Shown: one piece after another, positions 45,301 through 53,545 of the stretch | Layout of the letters: every line of letters begins with the position of its first letter | How positions within the stretch are numbered: position 1 is the stretch's first letter | Assembly: GCA_964525945.1 (NCBI GenBank) | Contig: CAZGKX010000002.1 | Coordinates: 1 to 64,000 of the forward strand | Reading direction: 5' to 3' | From: CAZGKX01 sp964525945 | GTDB lineage: Bacteria > Pseudomonadota > Gammaproteobacteria > Legionellales > Legionellaceae | Length of the DNA stretch: 64,000 nt | Notes under the pieces: generated by a model | What the model was told of the DNA's origin: nothing | Seen by the model: the letters and a program-made list of their open reading frames with translations, nothing else | Databases searched by the model: none | Translations under genes and position numbers: made by a program

Positions 45301-45576
45301 ACCCAAAAACACGCTCAAGAGCACAATGAATACGAAGTGTTGGTGGAACATGACCATGAAATTACCACGCGAATCATTGATAGAACGTTTATTGACAACA
45401 ATATTCGTTGGATCATTGATTTTAAAACAGGCCAAGAAAATACCCAAACCCAATCCCATCATCAAATACAACTGAATGCCTATGCTGCTTTGTTAGCCGC
45501 TGAATCCAGCACACCTATCCGCTGTGGCATTTATTATTTAGTCAATCACCATTGGCTAGAATGGCAGCCCATATAG
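42361..45576 (+). CDS. AddA/RecB-like UvrD-family helicase with PD-(D/E)XK nuclease
   Basis: A 1071-aa DNA helicase-nuclease for double-strand break processing. Helicase motifs in order: FIVQAPAGSGKTEIL (Walker A), LTFTRKAANEMRERI (Ia), LLVDEFQDTSLQQFELL (Walker B), VVGDPMQSIYRFRGAEV (III), TCNFRSTPTIIRWI (IV), MTIHKSKGLEFDCVILPG (V) and FYVAATRAKKRLYLL (VI). The C-terminal RecB-type nuclease motif is IRWIIDFKTGQ. The start overlaps the lysAC stop; an earlier frame would lie inside lysAC. The usual partner (AddB, or RecC/RecD) is not adjacent. Confidence 0.9.
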   Translation: MILSDSEQRTQAIDPHQSFIVQAPAGSGKTEILSQRYLRLLSTVTAPEQIIALTFTRKAANEMRERILLALQRAAQQRLAPSEHQQKTHAFAQAALGRDQIYNWRLLEQPHRLKIITIDALCQTLTHAIPLQEQQIHAAQICDAPLKHYLAAATACLNFAMANEGYQQPLACLLFHLDNRQDIVLDLFVALLAKREQWLEMLFQAREQKRSTYEKGIAWIIQHELSRFTQTLPLGLGDELISLARQVATIENNPDSPRYQLREWVSMTELDGPLASGLASLLLTSQNTLRKAFDHHVGLKRGCCDNKDYTALKEASKQLLTQLDETPDCLAALLRIKNLPNPTYHSEQWELLQALFKLLPLLVAHLQQVFSEHNEVDFTAISQQAQRAMGDESSPTDLALYLDNQIHHLLVDEFQDTSLQQFELLSQLVCGWQPNDGKTLFVVGDPMQSIYRFRGAEVGLFLRTKQLGVGPVQLTPLELTCNFRSTPTIIRWINATFRHVFPPSNDIESGAVSFHPSQHVRDEHQQSQVLALQCLNKDHEAQVIIRRVKEELHANADDEIAILVRSRSQLTSIIQALRKERIPFQGVDIDLLAALPHLRDVWSLTQTLLMPANRLAWLSLLRSPWCGLSLPDLLRIGTFSKKTLIYEALSQSALLDQLSEEGQKRVQFVHAVMQHALTHRHQQSLVDWIIETLTQLHGKNILTQAEQGDLEQFWMLLKQFESNGLIENMALFKKSFKRLYSKKTTPSRLQIMTIHKSKGLEFDCVILPGLSAASSAKDLPLLRWLKLPTPDQNDLLLLSPIKAAHDEHCALYNYLGRLDEQKNHYELQRLFYVAATRAKKRLYLLDNTHTVRKGAFRHLIAEKFQEAEAYDANTLDVNPLPELYHLPVSFYAHPFAAPMLNQNRGLMMMDTTPRLTGIVAHELLQWICEHHPATLDDIPWDLSNHHFKTLGLTGSQLELAQKTLKQQITQFLNHPQGQWITQKHAQEHNEYEVLVEHDHEITTRIIDRTFIDNNIRWIIDFKTGQENTQTQSHHQIQLNAYAALLAAESSTPIRCGIYYLVNHHWLEWQPI

Positions 45577-45649
45577 TAGAAGAATTCAAGAGATGATAAA
45601 ATCCACTGCATGTATGCACCCTACATGCTCACTATTTAACTAGGTTTAT

Positions 45650-46720
45650 ATGAATATCGAAGAAATTATTGCAACGATTTTGTCCAACTGCCGTGATTCA
45701 ATGCTTGGATTAACCGCAGAACAAATGGGCATTAAAACGGTATCTACCCTGGAACATAAAAAACTGTCTTTGCAATTTTTGACAGGATTTCCTGCCCTGC
45801 TGCTCGAAAAGACTTGGCTGCCTTCTGTCACCCAAGCACTCATAGCCGCCTTGCCTGATGTATCTGTTGAAACAACGTTAGAGCAATTTATTAGAGCACA
45901 CCGCACCCAATTACCTGGCCAAGCCTTGCGCGGCATAAAAAATACCATTGCCATTGCTTCAGGAAAAGGTGGGGTAGGAAAATCCACGGTCACTGTTCAT
46001 TTAGCGACAGCACTCGCGCGCTCAGGCGCGCGCGTAGGCATCCTTGATGCAGATATTTATGGCCCCAGTATCCCCACCATGCTTGGCAAAACAGATCCGG
46101 TGCAAATCAACGGAGATCATTATCTCCCCGTTCGTGCCCATGGCATTCAAGCGATGTCCATCGGTTATCTCACCGATGATTCTGCATTGATTTGGCGAGG
46201 TCCTATGCTCGCAAAATCATTGATTCAAATGATGAACATCACACAATGGGATGAATTGGATTATTTATTGATTGATTTACCACCTGGCACGGGTGACATT
46301 CAACTTAGTTTGGTGCAAAAAATACCCCTCACGGCCGCAATTGTCGTCACGACGCCGCAAAATATAGCAACCATGGATGCTGAGAAAGCGATAAAAATGT
46401 TTAACCGCACCAACATTGATGTTTTAGGTATCGTCGAAAATATGTCATTGCACCAATGTTCAGCGTGCGGACATCAAGAAACTATTTTTGGGCATGGTGG
46501 CGCTCTTCAACTGTGCACATCATATAAATGCAAACTGTTGGGCGAACTGCCTCTGGATACAAGAATACGGCAACAATGCGATCAAGGAACACCTTTGGCA
46601 TTAATGGATTCGCCTGAATTAGCCCATCCATTTTTATTAACCGCCGCCAATGCAGCGATTGAATTAAGCAAAAGACCATTGAATTATGCAGAAAAATTTC
46701 CACCCATAGTCGCCATGTAA
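45650..46720 (+). CDS. apbC: Mrp/ApbC-family Fe-S cluster carrier P-loop ATPase
   Basis: Cytoplasmic ATPase that carries or delivers Fe-S clusters. An N-terminal DUF59-like segment (about 90 aa) precedes IASGKGGVGKSTVTVHLATA (deviant Walker A from about residue 103), DADIYGPSIPTMLG, the Mrp signature DYLLIDLPPGTGDIQLS, and the cluster-binding C270-x2-C273 (QCSACGHQETIFGHGG). At 356 aa it is full length. AGGTTT lies before the ATG. Confidence 0.95.
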   Translation: MNIEEIIATILSNCRDSMLGLTAEQMGIKTVSTLEHKKLSLQFLTGFPALLLEKTWLPSVTQALIAALPDVSVETTLEQFIRAHRTQLPGQALRGIKNTIAIASGKGGVGKSTVTVHLATALARSGARVGILDADIYGPSIPTMLGKTDPVQINGDHYLPVRAHGIQAMSIGYLTDDSALIWRGPMLAKSLIQMMNITQWDELDYLLIDLPPGTGDIQLSLVQKIPLTAAIVVTTPQNIATMDAEKAIKMFNRTNIDVLGIVENMSLHQCSACGHQETIFGHGGALQLCTSYKCKLLGELPLDTRIRQQCDQGTPLALMDSPELAHPFLLTAANAAIELSKRPLNYAEKFPPIVAM

Positions 46721-46727
46721 GGCCGTT

Positions 46728-48233
46728 TCATGCAGTAAATGGGGCTTCATTCGACGCAACCGAAACAGAATGCAAAGAAGTTGCTTCGGCCTCAGCGATC
46801 CGGTCAAGCTCCAGGCCTTCTAATTTCTCTTTAAATTCGATCAAATGGCATTGCATGCTATTTTTATAGGCTGGATAACCAAAATTAGCGCGAGGCGAAA
46901 AAAAAGTGGCTTGCAAATAACCGGGTCGAGTAATGCCCTCATCAAGATGGTCTAGCAATGCCTCATAATTTTCCAAAGTGGGCAACTCATCATAAGCCTT
47001 GGTTAATTCTCGCAAATCCTCAAGGTAATATTCCCTCATGGCACGTTCTGTTGCATAACCCAAACACCCCAAAAAGAGAGCCACGCACATGCTGAACCAA
47101 TCCCTGTACGCGTAGGTGGAATTGCGTTCATTTAAATAATCAACCAACAGGCCCTGCCCTTTTTTGGTGGCGTCAAGTGATTGCAGATCAAGCTCTAAAT
47201 CCGAACCAAACATTTCAATCACTAAATCATGCCGTTCCTTGTTCATGACCAAAAGTTGGTTTTGGGCTAAATTGATCCGTTCTAATAAATCAGTAGCCTC
47301 TTCCGATTCAACGCCATCTTTGCAAAAATCCTGAACAACAACAAGGTGTTTTTCCAAATCGGCGAGCGTTATCTCTCGGCCATCTTCAGAATAAAATGTA
47401 TCAATCAATGCGTTACAATTGGTTGCTATTTTTTGCCATTTTAGCTGCGATTGGGCCGTTGAAAGTTTCATTTTTTTGGCTTGATATTTATCACATATAG
47501 TTATAATTGTGGTATGTGTTTTTAACCATGCCTCTTTTTTAGCCTCAAGCTTGAGCACACTAGCGTCGTCCAAATTACGTAAAAGATCCAGAAAGTTAAG
47601 CCAGGGTTTATCAACAGCAGTGATATAATCCTGGAGTATTTGATACAAAGCGGAAGTGCTCTTTTCATCCAATGCTTGCAACGGTCGTCGTTTATTCGTA
47701 ACCTCGTTTAACAGATGCGATAATTGATTTGCAAAAACTTTAACAGCATTTTGCGTATTTTCTAAATGAGCAAATTGTTCATCAATAGGTTTTGATTTTT
47801 CATCATCCTTCTTCCAAAAACTAAGACGAATTGGCCATAAAATTGCCGTTTCCACTTTCCTCGATTCTGGAATCACATCAATTTCCGGATCGCCATCACT
47901 ATCAAAACACGGCTGGTCCATATCCTCATCTTGCTTTTGAAGTTTGGATTGCAAAGCTAAATTTTCACGCGTTAACTGAGCAGCAAACGTGTTCAATTCA
48001 TTGACCGCCTGCCGCATTTCTTTAAATTGCTCAATTAACTCAACATTGTAAGCATTTTCATCAATTAAATAGCTCTGTTGCATCAACGTTGCAAGTTGTA
48101 TTAACAATTCACCTTCAACAATATGGGCACGCTTTATTTTTTTAGCGATTACATGTTGCGTTTGCTCAGACAGCAGTTGATCAAACTGACTGATTGTCGT
48201 GGTGTCATTCGTCAATAAAACCAATGTATTCAT
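46728..48233 (-). CDS. Orphan protein, helical with one membrane segment; candidate effector
   Basis: A 501-aa protein not recognised. It is rich in charged helical segments with coiled-coil character (EQFKEMRQAVNELNTF, RENLALQSKLQKQDED, an Asp-rich stretch DSDGDPEIDV). One short hydrophobic helix (WFSMCVALFLGCLGYATERA) lies near residue 380. The C-terminus has an acidic block (KEKLEGLELDRIAEAEA) followed by a Ser-rich tail, a Dot/Icm-like pattern. It follows another orphan gene by 21 bases on the same strand; the two may be an operon. Function unknown. Confidence 0.7.
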   Translation of the reverse strand: MNTLVLLTNDTTTISQFDQLLSEQTQHVIAKKIKRAHIVEGELLIQLATLMQQSYLIDENAYNVELIEQFKEMRQAVNELNTFAAQLTRENLALQSKLQKQDEDMDQPCFDSDGDPEIDVIPESRKVETAILWPIRLSFWKKDDEKSKPIDEQFAHLENTQNAVKVFANQLSHLLNEVTNKRRPLQALDEKSTSALYQILQDYITAVDKPWLNFLDLLRNLDDASVLKLEAKKEAWLKTHTTIITICDKYQAKKMKLSTAQSQLKWQKIATNCNALIDTFYSEDGREITLADLEKHLVVVQDFCKDGVESEEATDLLERINLAQNQLLVMNKERHDLVIEMFGSDLELDLQSLDATKKGQGLLVDYLNERNSTYAYRDWFSMCVALFLGCLGYATERAMREYYLEDLRELTKAYDELPTLENYEALLDHLDEGITRPGYLQATFFSPRANFGYPAYKNSMQCHLIEFKEKLEGLELDRIAEAEATSLHSVSVASNEAPFTA

Positions 48234-48254
48234 GGTATTATTGGCAAAATAAAA

Positions 48255-49535
48255 TTAATTTTTGTAGCGAAAATAACAATACATGGAAACTAAGGGCAAT
48301 GCATCAAATCCAAGGCCGGATGGTTTATCCTCCATCCAAAGAATATCGCAGTTGAGCACAACCCCATTGCAAAAAAACAAACGTCGATTTGATTCCGCTA
48401 GCTGTTGCACCCATGTTGCATGACTCGTCGTGCCTGGTAGAGGCTCATTTTCCAACAGCACCGTATAATCTGAACGAAAAATGGGTTCTTGCAACGTTTC
48501 GAATTCACGAATAACCTCCTCAATGTTTTGAAGAAAAACTTGATTTTCCAACATCAAGGATTGAATTTCATCCACAGTGACAGGATCTTCTCGGCGATGT
48601 TCCAACTCGTCAAGCAATGCAGCTTTTTTTTCCAGCCATCCGGTTATACCCTCTTTCCTCGAATCCAGACGAATTTGTTTTTGAGCGATTATTGTGGGCT
48701 GTGCATGTTCATATATCGCCAACTCAGCCGTTAAAACATCCAATTTATTTTTTAAATCAATTCGAAGAGGACTGAGCAATTCATTAACAAAAGGATCATC
48801 TACTATTCCCCGAATAAAATGTTGAAAAGCCAACACAGCTTTATAACTCGTCTCATCAATAACATAAGGTACATAAAATGGCCCCATATATTCACAACAG
48901 GCATACACCAATCGTAGCAAACGAACATTCGGAGGCAGAAAATATTGACCAGGATTTGAGTAAAGATCATCGTTGAGCGCAGGCAGAACCAATTCCGCCA
49001 CGCTCCAACTGGCTTGCACAATTTTTGTCGCATAAGTTGCATTAAAAATAGGTGGAGGACTTGAAGCTGCATACTCCGGCAACACCAGGTGTGCATAATC
49101 TTTGGATTTGAAAGTGGGCGAACCTCGGAGTACAGTGACCTCATCGCGTATGCGTTGAAATTCTTTTTGTAAATCTTGCTTGTGATGAATACCTTCTAAT
49201 TCGACCTGCAGAGCACGCAGACATCGTGCAAAATGTTCGTATTTGCTGGTGTAGCCTGCCTTGGCAGTGGCATAAAATATTTTTTGAACCAAATGGTTGC
49301 TTAATTGACTTTTTTGGGTTGGATCGTTCAACACTGCGAGGACTTCTTCACACTCTTCAGCAAAAACATCATTCAAAGATAACGTCACACATTTTTTATC
49401 TTTATTTTGAAATAGGCAATGTATTTGCTCTTTAGCGTCCTTGTACACATAAAGCAATTGCGGCTTTATTTCAGAAATATTGGGTTTTTCATCGTATTTT
49501 AACTCAATGCCGAAACCAAGTTTACTATAAACCAT
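48255..49535 (-). CDS. Orphan soluble protein
   Basis: A 426-aa protein not recognised. No signal peptide or membrane segment is visible. The first part is beta-like (KLGFGIELKYDEKPNI), followed by helical charged regions (RKEGITGWLEKKAALLDELE, QNIEEVIREFETLQ). It precedes the 501-aa orphan on the same strand, so the pair are probably coexpressed. It has no acidic C-terminal block; the last residues are hydrophobic/aromatic (MYCYFRYKN). Function unknown. Confidence 0.68.
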   Translation of the reverse strand: MVYSKLGFGIELKYDEKPNISEIKPQLLYVYKDAKEQIHCLFQNKDKKCVTLSLNDVFAEECEEVLAVLNDPTQKSQLSNHLVQKIFYATAKAGYTSKYEHFARCLRALQVELEGIHHKQDLQKEFQRIRDEVTVLRGSPTFKSKDYAHLVLPEYAASSPPPIFNATYATKIVQASWSVAELVLPALNDDLYSNPGQYFLPPNVRLLRLVYACCEYMGPFYVPYVIDETSYKAVLAFQHFIRGIVDDPFVNELLSPLRIDLKNKLDVLTAELAIYEHAQPTIIAQKQIRLDSRKEGITGWLEKKAALLDELEHRREDPVTVDEIQSLMLENQVFLQNIEEVIREFETLQEPIFRSDYTVLLENEPLPGTTSHATWVQQLAESNRRLFFCNGVVLNCDILWMEDKPSGLGFDALPLVSMYCYFRYKN

Positions 49536-49695
49536 TATTTATCATCTCTTGTAAACCAATTCCAAAAAGACCAAAATAAATGCAATAATATCAAATAATG
49601 TGAACAATGACAAATATGTTGCACATTCATTTCTGACCAATCGGTGCCTTTTTCATGTTACACTAACAACAATGTTTATTGAGAGGCGTTTCGTT

Positions 49696-51579
49696 ATGTC
49701 CGAAAATTATACTGCAGAGGCGATTGAAGTATTAAGTGGCTTGGAGCCTGTACAACGCCGTCCAGGAATGTATACCGATACCGTTCGGCCTAATCATTTA
49801 GCACAAGAAGTCATCGATAACAGTGTCGATGAAGTTCTTGCCGGATTTGCCAGTCAAATCATTGTGACGCTTCATGAGGATAACTCTGTTGAAGTCATGG
49901 ACAATGGCCGAGGGATGCCGGTTGATATGCACCCGCAACTGGGCTTGAGTGGCGTGGAAGTGATTATGACACGTTTACATGCTGGAGGAAAATTTTCTGA
50001 TAAAAACTACAGTTTTTCCGGTGGTTTGCATGGTGTAGGGGTTTCGGTTGTGAATGCTTTGTCCGATCGCTTAGATGTCACCATCAAACGCAACGGCAGC
50101 ATTTATCAAATGTCTTTTGCGCAAGGCGAAAAATTGAATGAGTTGATTGAAACAGGGTCCACAAAAAAACGAGACACAGGCACCACAATCCACTTTTGGC
50201 CTAACGCTAAATATTTCGACACCACTCGTTTGTCCGTCAAACAGCTGACCCATGTGCTGCGTGCGAAAGCGGTGTTATGCCCAGGTTTAGCCATGACGTT
50301 TGTAAATAAAGCCAGCAACGAAGAAACAAGTTGGTGTTATGAACATGGTCTATCGGATTATTTAAAACAATCATTGCCCGAGGATTATCTCCCCGAAGAA
50401 CCCTTCACAGGGGAATATAAAAGCGATGAAGGCACTGTCGACTGGGCGTTAGCGTGGTCACAACACATGGGCGGCAACGCTGTGAACGAGAGTTATGTCA
50501 ATCTCATTCCGACTGTGCAAGGTGGCACTCACGTTAATGGCTTACGTTCTGGTTTATTTGATGCATTGTCTGCCTTTTGTGAGTTGAGAAATCTATTGCC
50601 ACGCGGTGTAAAATTAACCGCCGACGATTTGTGGGAACCCTGCCAATATGTACTCTCGATCAAAATGAAAGAGCCTCAATTTGCCGGTCAAACCAAGGAG
50701 CGACTAAGTTCAAGACAATCAGCGGCGTTTGTAAGCAATGTGATCAAAGATGCATTTTCTCTGTGGCTTAATCAACATAGGTCCCAAGGCGAAACTCTTG
50801 CCACTCTTGCCATAGAGCGAGCTCAAAAACGTTTGCGACAGGCCAAACAAGTTGCTCGTAAACGGGTGCATCAAGGCCCAGCATTGCCTGGTAAGTTAGC
50901 CGATTGCTTGCAACAAGATTTAAATCAAGCTGAATTATTTTTAGTGGAAGGAGATTCTGCCGGCGGCTCCGCGAAACAAGCTCGCAACAAAGATTATCAA
51001 GCCATTCTCCCATTAAGAGGTAAAATTTTAAACACTTGGGAAGTTGATTCGAACCATGTGCTAGCATCTCAAGAAATTCATGATATTTCTGTGGCCATTG
51101 GTGTGGATCCTGGAGCAGACGATTTGTCAGGACTGCGCTATGGAAAAATATGCATTTTAGCCGACGCCGACTCGGATGGCGCGCATATTGCAACGTTAAT
51201 TTGCGCCCTATTTTTGCGTCACTTCAAACCGTTGGTGCATGCAGGAAATATCTATGTAGCCATGCCGCCATTGTATCGAATTGACGCCGGTAAAATCGTG
51301 CATTATGCCTTGGATGATGAAGAAAAGGACAACATTATTGCCATGCTTACGCAAACAAACAAAGGCAAAATCAATGTGCAACGCTTTAAAGGCCTGGGAG
51401 AGATGAACCCCATCCAGCTCCGCGAAACCACCATGGATCCCAACACCAGACGTTTAATCCAATTGACCTTGGACGATGAACCGAACACCATCGCGTTAAT
51501 GGACATGATGCTTGCAAAAAAACGCGCAAATGATCGTAAAAGTTGGTTGGAAAGCAAGGGGAATCTTGCAACAGTTTGA
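49696..51579 (+). CDS. parE: DNA topoisomerase IV subunit B
   Basis: ATPase subunit of topoisomerase IV, which decatenates daughter chromosomes. The GHKL ATPase domain has YTAEAIEVLSGLEPVQRRPG, VMDNGRGMPVD and SGGLHGVGVSVVNALS; the TOPRIM domain has LVEGDSAGGSAKQARN and DADSDGAHIATLI; RFKGLGEMNPIQLRETTMDP follows. At 627 aa it matches ParE and lacks the GyrB insertion. The start is placed at the ATG after GAGAGG, since longer frames add an unconserved extension. parC is not adjacent. Confidence 0.96.
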   Translation: MSENYTAEAIEVLSGLEPVQRRPGMYTDTVRPNHLAQEVIDNSVDEVLAGFASQIIVTLHEDNSVEVMDNGRGMPVDMHPQLGLSGVEVIMTRLHAGGKFSDKNYSFSGGLHGVGVSVVNALSDRLDVTIKRNGSIYQMSFAQGEKLNELIETGSTKKRDTGTTIHFWPNAKYFDTTRLSVKQLTHVLRAKAVLCPGLAMTFVNKASNEETSWCYEHGLSDYLKQSLPEDYLPEEPFTGEYKSDEGTVDWALAWSQHMGGNAVNESYVNLIPTVQGGTHVNGLRSGLFDALSAFCELRNLLPRGVKLTADDLWEPCQYVLSIKMKEPQFAGQTKERLSSRQSAAFVSNVIKDAFSLWLNQHRSQGETLATLAIERAQKRLRQAKQVARKRVHQGPALPGKLADCLQQDLNQAELFLVEGDSAGGSAKQARNKDYQAILPLRGKILNTWEVDSNHVLASQEIHDISVAIGVDPGADDLSGLRYGKICILADADSDGAHIATLICALFLRHFKPLVHAGNIYVAMPPLYRIDAGKIVHYALDDEEKDNIIAMLTQTNKGKINVQRFKGLGEMNPIQLRETTMDPNTRRLIQLTLDDEPNTIALMDMMLAKKRANDRKSWLESKGNLATV

Positions 51580-51655
51580 GGTGTCCCATCATTCCATTCA
51601 AAAAATCGAACCAGAAACCATCGAAATGAGTGCAAGCCCCCGAGTCGCGGGGCGG

Positions 51656-52186
51656 TTAGGTTGAGGAGAGAATTTGTTTGATTTTTTGGAGGCCGAGCTG
51701 ATGCATCAATGCAATGTTATTTTTGGGGATTTTATCGGTGTCCCCGTAAAATTGTATGGCTTTTTCAACGCTGTCTTCACGTAACAAGTGCAGCATCGGG
51801 TAAGGGCTTCGATTGGTATAATTCGACACATCGTCTGGGTCCACCCCTTCAAAACAATAATCGGGATGGAATGTCGCGAGTTGATAGATCCCTTCATACC
51901 CTTGTTCAAGCAAAAGCCTATCGGCAAGCTCTACAAAATCAAGGTAGGCCATAAAATCCTGCAGCAATTTAGGAAAAACCAACAAGATCGTTTCCACCTG
52001 CTTGTCGTCATCCAAGCGGAAAATTGCAGACATCATTGCCTCAAGGCTGGCTTCGACTTGATCGACAGCCACTACATCAATGGCCAGTCCATTTTGTTCC
52101 AAAACACGTTTTGCAAAAGGGCAAATATTGTATTCAACGATAAAACCATGTATCCAATTCAACGTTGTTTGCGCTGCGTCATTCAA
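51656..52186 (-). CDS. DUF1415 family protein
   Basis: A 176-aa conserved gammaproteobacterial protein of unknown function. The family-typical N-terminus (WIHGFIVEYNICPFAKRVLE), FHPDYCFEGVDPDDVSNYTN and RSPYPMLHLLREDSVEKAI are all present. Cys and His residues in the first and second motifs may be functional. It is downstream of the thiolase operon but separated by a repeat hairpin. Confidence 0.9.
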   Translation of the reverse strand: MNDAAQTTLNWIHGFIVEYNICPFAKRVLEQNGLAIDVVAVDQVEASLEAMMSAIFRLDDDKQVETILLVFPKLLQDFMAYLDFVELADRLLLEQGYEGIYQLATFHPDYCFEGVDPDDVSNYTNRSPYPMLHLLREDSVEKAIQFYGDTDKIPKNNIALMHQLGLQKIKQILSST

Positions 52187-52249
52187 TATAAATACTCATG
52201 CTTATAAAATGTTTAAATTTTACCGGAAAATCCAGTTAAAATACAGCAA

Positions 52250-52344
52250 CCGAGCCCCGACCGTAAGGAAGCGGAGATTTTCTTGTCGCTTAAAAATAGA
52301 TTTCATGCACAAAATTGTTCCGCTTCCTTGCGGGCACGGCTCGG
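52250..52344. terminator. Family A repeat pair forming a long hairpin, thiolase-operon terminator
   Basis: CCGAGCCCCGACCGTAAGGA (from 52250) and its inverted partner (52319-52344, TCCGCTTCCTTGCGGGCACG then GCTCGG) pair nearly perfectly. TTTTAT follows on the plus strand. It begins a few bases past the thiolase stop on the minus strand, so it likely ends the fadN-thiolase transcript. Confidence 0.75.
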
Positions 52345-52349
52345 TTTTA

Positions 52350-53534
52350 TCATAATGCTTCAAAAATGGCAGCAGCACCCATGCCCGTACCTATGCACAT
52401 CGTGACCATTCCGTAGCGCCCTTTCGTGCGCTGTAAACCATGCAATAAAGTTGCCGTTCTGATAGCACCCGTTGCTCCTAAAGGGTGTCCTAAAGCAATG
52501 GCGCCACCCAATGGGTTAACCTTATCACGCGGTAGATCCAATTCTTTAATCACCGCCAACGCTTGAGCAGCAAATGCTTCATTGAGCTCAATCCAATCGA
52601 TCTGATCCAAACGAAGTCCTGCCTTTTTCAAAGCCAAAGGAATAGCATGCACCGGGCCAATGCCCATGACTTCAGGGGGTACACCCGCTACCGCATAACT
52701 CAGCAAGCGCCCGATTGGTTTTAAATTGTATTGTTTTAAGGCGTGCTCGCTGGCCAATAAAGCTATCCCTGCACCATCGCTGGTTTGAGAGCTGTTGCCT
52801 GCGGTGACGGTTCCTTTGGCTGCGAAAACGGATTTCAATTTAGAAATGGCTTCGAACGATGTGTCAGCCCGCGGGCCTTCGTCTTGATGGATCACGCGCT
52901 GTTTACAAATCACTTGTTGTGATTTTAGATCCACACTTCGATCGATGATCGTGACAGGACTAATTTCAGCCGTAAAATCACCGCGCTGCTGAGCAGCAAT
53001 GGCACGTATATGGCTTTCTGCAGCAAACTCATCTTGCTGCTCACGGGAAATATGCCATTTTTTAGCAACGATTTCAGCCGTTATCCCCATACCATAGGCG
53101 ATAGCAATGTGCTCATTTTCAAAAAAAGCAGGATTTGCAGTGTACTTGTTTCCACCTAACGGCACCATCGACATGCTTTCCACTCCACCCGCAAGCGCCA
53201 ATTGCATATCACCTTGCATGATGGAGGCCCCTGCTGTCGCAATGCTTTGTACCCCTGAACAACAAAAACGATTGATGGTCATAGCCGGTACTGAGTTCGG
53301 CAAGTCAGCCAATAAGCTTGCGATGCGAGCCACATTCATCCCTTGCTCTGCTTCAGGCATAGCACATCCTACAATGACATCACCAATGGCTTGCCAATCA
53401 ACAGCGGTATGTCGAGCCTTTAACGCTTGAATGTTTTGCGCCAACAAATCATCCGGCAGAGTGTTCTTGAAAACACCACGTGGTGCTTTGCCTACGGGCG
53501 TTCGTAATACATCCACTATATATACATTTGTCAT
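52350..53534 (-). CDS. Acetyl-CoA acyltransferase (thiolase, FadA-type)
   Basis: A 394-aa thiolase cleaving 3-ketoacyl-CoA to acetyl-CoA. The active-site Cys lies in NRFCCSGVQSIATA, the second region is LNEAFAAQALAVI and the last catalytic Cys is in VTMCIGTGMGAAAIFE; NPLGGAIALGHPLGATGAI holds the His. The chosen ATG has GGAGAAGAA upstream; an earlier frame overlaps the fadN-like gene. It follows fadN by 11 bases, the FadN-FadA pairing of Bacillus YusL/YusK type. Confidence 0.94.
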   Translation of the reverse strand: MTNVYIVDVLRTPVGKAPRGVFKNTLPDDLLAQNIQALKARHTAVDWQAIGDVIVGCAMPEAEQGMNVARIASLLADLPNSVPAMTINRFCCSGVQSIATAGASIMQGDMQLALAGGVESMSMVPLGGNKYTANPAFFENEHIAIAYGMGITAEIVAKKWHISREQQDEFAAESHIRAIAAQQRGDFTAEISPVTIIDRSVDLKSQQVICKQRVIHQDEGPRADTSFEAISKLKSVFAAKGTVTAGNSSQTSDGAGIALLASEHALKQYNLKPIGRLLSYAVAGVPPEVMGIGPVHAIPLALKKAGLRLDQIDWIELNEAFAAQALAVIKELDLPRDKVNPLGGAIALGHPLGATGAIRTATLLHGLQRTKGRYGMVTMCIGTGMGAAAIFEAL

Positions 53535-53545
53535 GTTCTTCTCCA

